Source of the DNA: Melanopsichium pennsylvanicum | Lineage: Eukaryota; Basidiomycota; Ustilaginomycetes; Ustilaginales | Length of the DNA: 64,000 nt | Assembly: GCA_900208305.1 (NCBI GenBank) | Contig: OAPG01000010.1 | Span: 496,001 to 560,000, forward strand | Direction of reading: 5' to 3' | In this document: positions 33,301-43,100 of the stretch, piece after piece | Layout of the letters: each line of letters begins with the position of its first letter | How positions within the stretch are numbered: position 1 is the stretch's first letter | Program-made: the position numbers and the translations under genes | Notes under the pieces: generated by a model | What the model was told of the DNA's origin: nothing | Seen by the model: the letters and a program-made list of their open reading frames with translations, nothing else | The model's database searches: none

Positions 33301-35473
33301 AACCAAAAGAAAAATGCATTCTTCTCGCTCTCACCCTCTCGACTTGCAACCAGCTCAGTGTAGACACCAGCTCGTCCAAAAACCTGTCACAGCCTAGAAC
33401 TGCTGCAAATGAGCTCAAATGGTGCATACTCGTGTGCCATCTTGCTGCGCTGTGGTCGAATAACTCATCAGCCATTCACTTAATTGAGTTCGCCGGCCCT
33501 GTGCCGGTTCTCCTAATCCAAGCGCCATCCCTTCGGGCTGCTTGCGCCCCCCCCAGCTTTTGATGCCAAGCTGAGCCAGAGCCTCTGTGACTGAACCTGA
33601 GCTTCTGCAAACTGCACAAGTTCGCTGTCGGAATCACCGATGTGGGAGCAATTCAGTAAGTCGCATTCTTTTCTTGGTCTTTTGGTAACTGTTGCTCGCT
33701 GTCTGCACCACGCGGCACGGGCTGTGGTTGTTCCCAAAGTGTGATGGCCTTTCTTCTTTTGCCTCATATAGTCATTGCAAAAAGTCGACCCCCTTTTTTC
33801 TAAAAAAAGGAGAAGAGGGCGGGCTCTCTGCATGTTTACTGTACGCCCGTTCCAGGAAGTGGCCAGAAAATAAATTAGGTCGCCTTCTGCACCGCAAGTG
33901 TGAGAGCGCTCAACAACTGCTATCATGCACTTCTTACAGTGCGACAGAGGTCCAAGCCATTGTAAGTTAACCAGCACCCCAGTTTTTCGTTGCGCATTGG
34001 CTTGGCTCTTGTATTCGGCAGTACCTTAACCCTGACCTGCGACTTAACATGCTGCCAAGCTCAGGTGCAGCACACAAATCCGTCACTTGTAGAGACAGAA
34101 GACAGATAAGAGGGACAGAAAATGATTCTCTTCTCGACCCAAAGCCCTTGCTGTACCTGACCTGCCTAGAGGGGTTTTACCGACATCGAGAGGGAAGACA
34201 TTCTCTTTGAAAAGACAACAGCAAGAGAAAGACATTGCTGCGGTATTTGCATGCACGTTCAAAGCAACTTATAATAGCAGAATACAAAAAGCTATTTCAC
34301 GAAATCGAGCGGTTAAGTTTTTATGCAATCTTTTAATGAATTGAGCCCTAAAAGAGGTCTAATTTTTAAATCGCCGAATACCAAACACTGTTCTCCAAGT
34401 CCTCCAATCAGTAGTTCAAGCTAGCAAGCACAACACGGAGCAGGAACAAGACGGGAGCAGAGCCAGAAGCCGAACCGTCAAGTCGAAAAACAGCACCAAG
34501 CGACGGCCACGAGTTTGTTCGCTTGCGGATTCGGCCGCCTGCGTCTCAACAAGTAATTGTCACGCGGTGATGCTCTTGTTGGATCCCTCTCGCATTCTGC
34601 CAGAGCGCATTCCATGCTTGTGCAAGACATTCCGCTGTATACCGAGTGACAGCCTCCGGCATTCCCCTCGACTCTCGAAGCGAATTAGGTGATCTTCAAA
34701 GACGGACTTCTCATGTCGATGCCTGCAACCGTATCATCGTGTCAAAGCAGCTTCCAAGTTGTTTGTAAGCGACATCTGATTGTTCTATACGCAGGCCCAG
34801 TTGTTCTGTGATTGCTATCGTGTACCTGGGAATCTTAGCATGGACAAGGCGATAGGAACAATCGACCTTGCTCGCGCTTGATGGTCAATAGAGATTTCTC
34901 ACGATCCTCGACGTGGAAGATGCCCTTCTCAAATAGCGCGGCCATCTATTTAGACAGGCTTCCAGGTGTCCAGGTGTCTCTCCTCGGTCTTCTGCACGTC
35001 ACATCTCGTCACAGCATCAGATACGGGCAATCATGGCTCATGCCGGTGGTTTGCATTCGCCGCTCCCTACGGCGGCAGGCCCAGTCAGAGCCTGGTCTCG
35101 TACAGTGCATTGGAAGCGGCCGTCTTCTCTTGGGCTTGGCTTTTAGTATCGGTGCAAATTTACGAGGCCGCAAGTACCGTAAATTACTGTAAATTTACAG
35201 TACATTACAGTACTAGTACAATTGCGTTGCTCACAAATCGCAGATTAATGTGATCTTGGCAAGAGGGCTCACCGAAGATTGTGACTTAAAAATTTTAAGA
35301 CACGATCCCTGAATGGATTCATGCAGCTGACGCAGAAGCGTGCTCACGAAGCGTCTGTCTATTCTCAAAAAGACGCAAAAGAGGTTTGGCGAATGACTCC
35401 GATTCCGATGGTCGACAAGTCAATCAGGCACATCTCATCTTGCTCTGAAGCCTCAAAAGAAGCAAGGTGACAC
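33301..35473. other. Gene-free spacer with AT-rich palindrome
   Basis: About 2.2 kb without a supported gene. The only ORFs are short and mostly lack ATG starts. Toward the end (35171-35219) lies a dense cluster of GTAAATTACTGT-like runs with a perfect 18-bp palindrome, listed separately. Confidence 0.5.
35185..35202. repeat. Perfect 18-bp palindrome TACTGTAAATTTACAGTA
   Basis: The two halves TACTGTAAA and TTTACAGTA are exact reverse complements. It lies within a longer run (35175-35219) of related TACAGTA and TTACAGTAC words. This is the best copy of a motif that recurs in several intergenic regions of the window. Confidence 0.9.
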
Positions 35474-36244
35474 ATGCGTGCTTCTTGGAAGCTTTCAAAC
35501 ACCATGTATCAAGGAAGGTCAATCGCCTTCATGAAGCTGTCTCTGACGGCTAGAGACGAAAACAGCAGACGTTGCTTTGGCGCACGGATTTGGTTGTGGC
35601 TCCGAGGTAGGAATACTTCCGAGGATCGGCAGCACGGTCCGATTCTGCCAACACGATCGATGCGCTTTCTTAGATTGCATGGCACCAAACTTGACCATCG
35701 GATCCAATTTTTAAAACAACTGGTAAGTAGACGGGAGGAGGAGCTCCGCCTCGCTTTCATAGCCGAGAATTACATGTGCCCTGATTTGGCCCTGATTGTC
35801 AGTTTGCTTTTATTGTGCATGCTACTTGTGGAGAGAGAGGCGTCTCGCTGCCGGCGTCTTTTCCGACCTGCCTTATTCTTCGCAGAGATCGCCGTGCCCT
35901 TGACTCTTTTTTTCACCCTCACTTTAATCTCGATTCGATTTCAAATGTTTCATGCCATCTTCGAAATCGGTCACTCTACGGCTCTTCTTGACGAGGCTAA
36001 GCCAGTCCGATTGATCACCCATTTTACCTACTATACTGACAACAACTTCAAATCCCGACTGGCAGGGCTTTGCTACATTTGGAACAACGGCATTCATGGC
36101 AAAAAGTCACATGGCAGCCCGATTGAACTCTCGCCATGCGGTACGTATGTATCGCAAATGGGAAAACCCGCAATGAGGCGATGCGCATCAGGGCAAGAAT
36201 TCATCGGAGTATCAAAATCGTATGCCGACGTGAAGTCACCGTAG
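35474..36244 (+). CDS. Hypothetical ORF with two hydrophobic segments
   Basis: A 256-codon ATG ORF of no recognised family in an otherwise empty region. The first 100 residues are Arg-rich and look poorly protein-like. An internal ATG at 35774 starts a peptide of 156 residues whose N-terminus is strongly hydrophobic (CPDLALIVSLLLLCMLLV), like a signal peptide or anchor. A second hydrophobic stretch (ALFFAEIAVPLTLFFTLTLI) follows about 15 residues later, then a soluble, Ser/Gly/Cys-containing tail (FTYYTDNNFKSR, LCYIWNNGIHG). It might encode a small membrane or secreted protein, or be eroded coding sequence. Length and hydrophobic pattern are its only support. Confidence 0.3.
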   Translation: MRASWKLSNTMYQGRSIAFMKLSLTARDENSRRCFGARIWLWLRGRNTSEDRQHGPILPTRSMRFLRLHGTKLDHRIQFLKQLVSRREEELRLAFIAENYMCPDLALIVSLLLLCMLLVEREASRCRRLFRPALFFAEIAVPLTLFFTLTLISIRFQMFHAIFEIGHSTALLDEAKPVRLITHFTYYTDNNFKSRLAGLCYIWNNGIHGKKSHGSPIELSPCGTYVSQMGKPAMRRCASGQEFIGVSKSYADVKSP

Positions 36245-37092
36245 AATGGTGTACAGCACAGTGTGCTTATGCCTTTTGAGGTATCCCACAGCAGTATTTT
36301 TACCGGAAAGAAAAAAACAATAAATTGTGATGCATCTGGATCTCAGCATCATCTTCCTCGCTCTTTAAGCATCGCACTTCAACAAGCTAGCTTGAAAGGT
36401 CCGGTGACAAGGCAGCAGCTAAGTTAGTGGATTCCCAACTTTACCCTCTGTATGTGTCTCGACGCATCTTGCGCGCGCAGCTTTCCACAAGCTGCACGGA
36501 TCTATTGCGAAACTTCCCTGCACCATCCATATGTCAACAAGCGCTGACTTGGACCGTCTCTGACTGAGATGCAAATCTTAATTCGGATGTCTAGCGCCTT
36601 TGCTTGCGAATGTGGAGAGGACACGACTCAAAGACTCAATCGCCGCCAGGTTGCATTGGGAATCGTTTCATACCGTAACCTTTCGATCTTTGATCGGGGC
36701 TTTCGCAGCACCCTTCCTGGTATTTTTTCTACGAGATGGTCTTCTTCCGGAGCTGCTCGAACAGTAGAGGATCCACATAAGCTCGCCCCAAAAGTGACAT
36801 GCATTCATTCAGGCTGAGGCTATCGCTTAAGCCTTGGAAGCAATCTCACACCAATCCACCCAGCCTGCCGACAACTCTGATGAGGTCAGCGGCTCAAAAA
36901 GGATACGGGTGGGACTGTCATCACCATTTCTTCTCGCGAGGGGCGCTATAACAGCCAATCCACACCGTTTGCCTTATTTCCACTCTACTGCACAGTTCCA
37001 TGCTTTCAACAAGGTAGTCCACGACTGTTGTTGATCGCCTCTTCCGACAGACCCAAGCCAAATGCATTGGCACAGACCTTACATACTCTTCT
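36245..37092. other. Intergenic spacer
   Basis: About 850 bp between the hypothetical ORF and the inverted repeat. Short ATG ORFs such as 36569-36817 show no domains or coding bias. Nothing else was recognised. Confidence 0.45.
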
Positions 37093-37197
37093 TTGCAATG
37101 GCTTTGCGGTCTGCATTACCTCACTTTCGCGGTCTCATGTTGACCTACCCTCAATGCACTAACTCGACTTCGAGGCTGCACTAGGTCAAGTTCGCTG
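37093..37197 (+). repeat. Left arm of an inverted repeat
   Basis: This roughly 105 bp arm reads TTGCAATGGCTTTGCGG ... GTCAAGTTCGCTG. It is the reverse complement of 37740-37845 with about one single-base indel and one substitution (CTACCC against CCACCC), roughly 97% identity. Confidence 0.92.
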
Positions 37198-37254
37198 GAT
37201 GAACATTCATCTGAGTGGGTTTGTAATTTTCTTGCCAAAAACCAACATCAATCT

Positions 37255-37719
37255 TCACCATGCCGCAAAACAGAGGAAAGATGCTCTCGCTTGAGACCAG
37301 GGCTGATGGTACCAGAAAGCACTGCACGAAGCTTTCTGAAGCACCATGCTTCAAGCGGCAGGATTGAATCAAAGAAAGAAGGTGGCAATCGACAACCTGT
37401 GCTCAAGGACGAGCACATTTAATGGATTCAGGACTCACTTTGCCAACAAAGCTGATCTCCGGATCTCAGACATACAGTAGCCTGTCAAAGGAGGAGTATC
37501 AGGATGCTGATAGCCTCATCAACGCATTCCGAAGCAGTGCAAACTCAGTCACAGGTGCACGTGTCATGGGCAGGATCCGCGAGGGTGAACAGGAACCTGC
37601 ACAGGGCCATGAACGGAGAGGTGCTTGGACGAGAGTATCATTACTATATGGCTGAGGGCGAAGAAGACCTGGTCGTCGAGCTCCTTGCAGACCTTGCAAG
37701 TCCTCGTGTCTCAGCTTAG
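37255..37719 (+). pseudogene. Frame-broken coding remnant inside the inverted repeat
   Basis: Consecutive stretches look coding but change frame without usable splice sites. An ATG ORF from 37255 (MPQNRGKMLSLETRADGTR) ends at a stop near 37367. Next comes a stretch reading VAIDNLCSRTSTFNGFR, then HFANKADLRISDIQ, ending at TAG near 37480. A second frame follows with SLSKEEYQDADSLINAFRSS, and a third with RAMNGEVLGREYHYYMAEGE and DLVVELLADLASPRVSA, ending at 37719. The last two frames differ by one base, and no GT...AG intron of normal length fits between them. A once intact small protein gene seems to have accumulated frameshifts. No family was recognised. Confidence 0.4.
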
Positions 37720-37739
37720 CTTCATTTACATTTCAATGA

Positions 37740-37845
37740 CAGCGAACTTGACCTAGTGCAGCCTCGAAGTCGAGTTAGTGCATTGAGGGTGGGTCAACAT
37801 GAGACCGCGAAAGTGAGGTAATGCAGACCGCAAAGCCCATTGCAA
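37740..37845 (-). repeat. Right arm of an inverted repeat
   Basis: Reverse complement of the left arm at 37093-37197. The two arms enclose about 540 bp of unique sequence, so the whole unit is about 750 bp. No clear target-site duplication flanks it; the similarity fades beyond the outer ends (CTCTT-CTTTGC against CTCTCTTTTGC). Confidence 0.92.
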
Positions 37846-38169
37846 AAGAGAGATATATTACGAAGAAGGCTGGGAAAACCACTGTTGGTGGTCAAGCTTT
37901 GGGCCGTGTCCCCACCATCACATGTCGCACAGCCACTCATGCGCTCTCCCGTGGCTTGCGGCCCATTCTTCACCGCAGAAAATGCAATCACAAGATTCGT
38001 GAGCAAGTGATCAAATAGTGCTCCAGATAAAAGCAGGCATCCCATCGGCCCATCTCCTTTGGATGGCATAAATTTTTTCTCTACGTTCGGAAACGCCGTC
38101 GACAGTCCACACAAAAGCGTCATCAAACGATCTCGTTCGTCCGTCCCTTCCCCGGAGCCTCATGCAGCA
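37846..38169 (+). promoter_or_regulatory. Promoter of the secreted-protein gene
   Basis: About 325 bp lies between the right repeat arm and the start codon at 38170. The frame is open back to 38059 but contains no ATG. The right repeat arm therefore lies within about 430 bp of the start of a secreted-protein gene. Confidence 0.35.
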
Positions 38170-39099
38170 ATGACCGGTACCTATCGTCTTGTTCTTGTTC
38201 TGGTCGTGCTTGCGGTCTCAAGAGCCTGCCACGCAATTGACGACATCTGGGCGCAGCTCGGGGACCTACCCGAAGTGGTTAGAGAGTATCAGCAGGTGAG
38301 AAACATTCCTGAACCTGGACAGTCACTGCACCCCCAACCCGCTAATCATGATCCAGGTCACTCGCGACTCTTCCAGGATGCTCCAGGTCACTTCCAAGCC
38401 GGACAGAATTCTTTAGCTCACTTCTCTGGTCAGCATCTAGGGCCTAGTTCTGCCGCTTCTGTGCCATATGAAACAAGTCATACCCCTTCATCAAGCCGCG
38501 CAGGTCAAGTCACGCAGATTGCTGAAATCCATTCGCAGTCGTTCCCAGCGGATGACCCGATCATCGTCGACTTCGATACCGCTACGGGCCAACCAAAACA
38601 TCCTCGTCCACTGACCGTACAGCAGCGTAAAGAGATACTTAAACCAATCGCAGAGAAATCCTGGAGGACAAGACCCTCATTAGTAAAATCGAAGTTTCAA
38701 GCTTTTAATTCTGAGCGTTTGACCCCGGAGCTTATCGGTGACGCATATTTTGCTCGACACGCGATGTATAGGCATGTTCACGGAACTGGCATTTATGTTA
38801 CCTCTGCTCATGGGCCCTATGAACGATCGAAGCGCATTGCGCTATACCATGGAGGTATGGAGACAACAATGGACCTTGATCATCAATTACACGTTTGGAG
38901 GCGCTTCTCCATTGCCGGCCAGCCCGGCTCTGTCTTACAGTATATCGGAAAGGTCGAGCCCGGTTTAACACACACAACTGTCACCCGTCCCTTTTCTTCT
39001 TACAAGACCGAGAAGTTCTGGAAGCTGCTTGGTCCGGATTCGATCTATGACAGTGCTCCTTTCGAACTCATCAATTTAAAGTCTAAGGTGACGGCCTGA
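38170..39099 (+). CDS. Secreted cysteine-free protein, candidate effector
   Basis: The 309-residue frame starts at the ATG at 38170; the 111 bases upstream are open but carry no ATG. It opens with a textbook signal peptide (TGTYRLVLVLVVLAVSRACHA, predicted cut after residue 22 before IDDIW). The mature protein has no cysteine. Its first half is Pro/His/Gln/Ser-rich with repeats of PGH (DPGHSRLF, APGHFQAG) and looks disordered. The second half (about residues 150-300) appears folded, with aromatic and charged residues (DAYFARHAMYRHVHGTG, HVWRRFSIAG, EKFWKLLGPDSIYDS). There is no membrane segment, GPI signal or KDEL. No family was recognised. A smut-like genome, a signal peptide and a location beside an inverted-repeat element in a gene-poor stretch fit a fast-evolving secreted effector, but that function is inference. 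Confidence 0.75.
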   Translation: MTGTYRLVLVLVVLAVSRACHAIDDIWAQLGDLPEVVREYQQVRNIPEPGQSLHPQPANHDPGHSRLFQDAPGHFQAGQNSLAHFSGQHLGPSSAASVPYETSHTPSSSRAGQVTQIAEIHSQSFPADDPIIVDFDTATGQPKHPRPLTVQQRKEILKPIAEKSWRTRPSLVKSKFQAFNSERLTPELIGDAYFARHAMYRHVHGTGIYVTSAHGPYERSKRIALYHGGMETTMDLDHQLHVWRRFSIAGQPGSVLQYIGKVEPGLTHTTVTRPFSSYKTEKFWKLLGPDSIYDSAPFELINLKSKVTA

Positions 39100-40176
39100 C
39101 GTCCAGAGACCCGGATATAGATTTTTTGAGGTTTGCGTCTCGCATTTCAATCATTTCAATCATTTCAATCAAAAGCGGTCATAGTTGTCAGCGCTTATTG
39201 ATGTGTTGATGATGCAGGCAAGCTAAAGAACAAAGCTTTGTTTTATGCGACAGGAACCCTTTCCGGGTCGCCGTGATCTGCAGTGCTGATTTTCTTCCCA
39301 GGCTTCAAATCATCTTCACTCTGCTCGTCGCGGCACAAAGGCCAATTCCTGATGATCTTGTTGGCCAGCGAGCATGATGAGTAAGGCGACCACATCTCGG
39401 CTCATTTAAGGTACCGAAATTTGCCCAAACAATCTTGTTTGACCTGCTGCGTTCATCCTTCCAATTTCGAGGCAGCCTGGAATGGGTCAGGTGGACTGAG
39501 ACAGAGCCCTTGATCTTCGCTTGAAACAAAACAGCGTCTCTAGCAAATCGTGTTGCATGCCTGCACCATCGACTTCCCTCCTGAGGAAGGACAAACTAAG
39601 AGAAGGAGAAGTGGAGAGGGAGGAAAGAGATTCGGCCGGCGATTTGTCGCAGCAGCTGCAGTTTGCATCTCGCGTACGTCTGAGTGCGAGCTGTCCGGTT
39701 CCTACAGCGGCACCGAATTGCATCTCGACAAGAAACCTCCTCCGCTCTTGCAGTTCCTAAAATGATTTTGCACTGCACCGAGTCGTCTAGCCGTTCCGCT
39801 CAGTTGCTCGGCTCAGCAGAATGCAGATCATGCTCGTGCGACTCCTCTTGCATACTGATGAAAATCGTCCATTATGAACGAGCCATTCATTAAACGTTCT
39901 CAGGTGGCTACCACCAGGCTCCATAATGTCACACAATCTACGGGAAATACTTAAATGGATAAAGATTGAGAAACGAAGGGCGAAGTATGAACACGAAAAG
40001 AAGACGAAAGGTTACACGAGCAGGAACGAGATACGAATGTCCAAGATAACAGACCGATCCTTGATGCTGGGACGAAAGCTTGAGTAAAGACTTGTCTTTG
40101 TCGTCGATGTTGGTTGCCTTCAGTGGCAATGTTTTACAGATTGGTTGCTCTGGCAGACATATTTGAACGTGAGAGC
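39100..40176. other. Intergenic spacer with short tandem repeat
   Basis: This 1.08 kb separates convergent genes: the secreted protein on + and the arrestin-like gene on -. A nine-base unit (CATTTCAAT) is repeated three times at 39143-39169, about 45 bp after the stop codon. Overlapping short ORFs on both strands around 39500-39770 show no coding character. Confidence 0.45.
39143..39169 (+). repeat. 9-bp tandem repeat (CATTTCAAT)x3
   Basis: Three perfect tandem copies in the probable 3' untranslated region of the secreted-protein gene. Confidence 0.9.
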
Positions 40177-43100
40177 TCAGCGCAAACCTCGCAGCATAGG
40201 GGCATTGAATCCGCTCCCAGTGCCATTACCTACGTTCTTCATATATTCCGGAACGCCAACAACGCTACTCACCACGCTGCTGCTTCCATCCTCACTATCT
40301 GCAGTAGACATCCAACTTCCCTTCCTACCAAGCCTGCCCGACGTCGAGGAAGTCATGAGACCTCCTCCTACTTTCTCAGCATTCGCTGCTAGCTGTGCGA
40401 CCTTTCCCATGCTCGCGCTCGTCTTGATCGGGCTCCCACTTGCTGGACTAGAACTACCACTGCCCACTGTAACACCCGAAGTGAACTCGCGCAGAGCCGA
40501 CGCACGCGATTCTAGCATGGCAATCTTGTTGCGCACCGAGGGGACTATGATCGACGCTCCCCGCAGATTGTGTTGCGAATGCGACCTGGATAAAGCGCCA
40601 GGTGTTTCAGTGCCAGAAACGCTGATTAGCGAAGATGTACTGTCTGCGTGTCGCAAATGCTTGGTGTGGCCGGCTATTGATTGAAGTGTTGACGAGCGAG
40701 GCATATCGCCTGCGCCTGGGTTCGAGAGAGATGCGTCGAGCGCTTTTTGGGCGCGTGCACCAGACATGACTTGGGTGTCCGCAAGCAAGGCGTCTTGCTG
40801 CTGTTGCTGTCGTTGTCCGATCTGACCGATTTGTGGGAGGTCATTGTATGGACTGGCAGGTGTCTTGACTCCCTCGCTGCCATCCGTGTCGCTCTCTGGC
40901 GCACCGTCTCTCGCCGAAGTAGTCTCGGGTGTTCTGCTCCCTGCAGTGGACGAAGACCCCTTCCTACCATCATTCGTCGCTCTAGGCTTCAAAATGAGCG
41001 GCTTGAGCCCCGTCACTGAGTACGTCGAACGATGGCCTGCCCTTTGCACTGCTGACTGCAGCTGCGGTTGCGAAGTATGGCATGAAAGATTGTCAGAGTG
41101 ACGTTTGAGATTGACTGTGCTGAGCGCTTGATGTTGGGTCGAGTCGGCGCGAGAGTGCTTGGCCAGAGGAATGGCGGCGGACGTGGCTGACTGAGCGGGG
41201 AGGGCGTCGGTGGAAGGTTTTGCTCGGATGATCTGTTGCGGGAGGAGGGTAGTGGTGGACTCCTTGAAGATCTTCAGAGGCTTCGTGACGAAGGCTTGCG
41301 GCGTGGAACCTTCTGGACGGCTGGCAGAAGGGCGGCTATCACCACGCGTAGGAATACCTGGCCCGGCAGCGGTTGCTTGGCGTTCGACAGTGGCAGCAGG
41401 AGACACGATCGATGATGGAGCTGAAGCAGCCGAAGGAGGTGGAGCGCTCGTTTCCTGGGCAATAGGAGTGATGCTGACAGCTTGCATAATCGAACTGACC
41501 TCTGCCACGTCATCGGCTTCCTCATCAGCGATCCACTCCTCTTCGTCGTCATCCAAACCTCTTCTACGGAGACTCCAGCCATCCCTCTCATGCGCTTCAT
41601 TCTTCCTGCCTTCTTCCAATACCGGCATACCGTCTTGATCTGCATCGATTGCAAGGACACTGTCATCAAACTGCCAATGTTCATCATCGTCATCGAGCCT
41701 AGCAGAGCCAATGACCATGTTCATCTCGGCCATCGATTCGTCGTTCAACGCCAACGTCCCATCTCCAGCTTCTTCTTGCTCTTCAACATCATCGTAATCG
41801 TCTCCGATGTCATCCAGCGACACAGCGTTGGCATTGTTGATGCGCAACATTGGCAACATTCTAGTGCGCGCAGGCATCGACCTTTGCGCGAACGACTGGT
41901 TCGCCGACTGCATATGGCACATCTGCATTTGAATCTGCTGCATATGATGCAACCCTCCCGGGAGATGGAGGGTAACAGGCAGATTAGAATAGGTTTCTCG
42001 GTGCTCTTGCTGGTGCGCTTCATGGTGGTGGGGCTCATACGGCTCACATCCGGGAGGGTATGCGGCAGGACGGGAAGTGGAAGGCATGGGCGTCTTCGTG
42101 TCTTCATCGTAGTCTTCATCAAAGCCAGAAACATCATCTGTACTGCTGTTTTCGCCCGGGCTGTGGCCAATTTTGCCTTCAGAGTGCGAGTCGCTCTCGA
42201 GGACACCGATTCCGAGCCCAGCCGGGCTCGGCGTGCGAGTGGAAGAATCGGTTGTCGGCGTGATATCGACGCCGCGCCTCGCAGCAGCACTTCGAATGGC
42301 ATGGTTGATGAAATCAAGCGACTTTTGATGTTGCAGCCTTCTCGTCTGCTCTGTAGCCACTTCGCCAGGAGACAAGAGACGTGCTGCCTGCTTGTGTTGA
42401 TCGAAGTTCTGTAGTGAGATCTCTGTCTTACCAGGACTACGCATTGCGTCAACCGATTTGAGTCGTGCTACCATCCCGTCACCGCCGGTAGCACCGCTTG
42501 CGCTTGCAGGAGGCTTGATATCGCTGAAGACGCTGCCAGGTGTAGCCCAGCTTCGTGTTGCTTCCGAGACGAGCTTTCCTCCTCTCGATTTTCTCAGAGG
42601 TGGCGGATCGATGGAAACAAAATTGATCACTCTTATCGGAAGCTCCACCGACACATCGGAAGAAAGAGAGCTGCCGATGGAGACCTTGATACTATACACC
42701 ACCTCGACGTGCCTTCCACGTGAAATGGACAGCGCATGCGCAGGAATTTGCATGTAGTGCGACGACTCCACCCTCTGGCCTGACTCAACACCGGTCCACC
42801 ACCCACGTGCGGTAACGACTCCTCGACTGCCCTTCTGACCCATCTCAAGCTCCTCCTCGGCGATCTTCTTGCGCGTGGTCGACGTTTGGCATGCGTCCGG
42901 ATCAACGTCTCTCCTAGCAGTCTGGCTGTCAAGCTCAAGCTCCGGTCGGGGCTTGTACAGAGTGACTGTGCGGATGAGAGATAGTGTCATGCCGTTGATC
43001 TTCTTGCTGGTATCGTTCTGGATGCCGACATTGATGTACACGCGCTGGCCAGCGACCCACGTGTTACGGTGGAGGCTAGCCATGAGGTGGACCTTGCCTG

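Noticed and set aside
41482..42414. Antisense ORF of 310 codons opposite the arrestin-like gene
   Set aside because: The sense strand carries the continuing 1808-residue frame; the antisense peptide has no domain or coding character.
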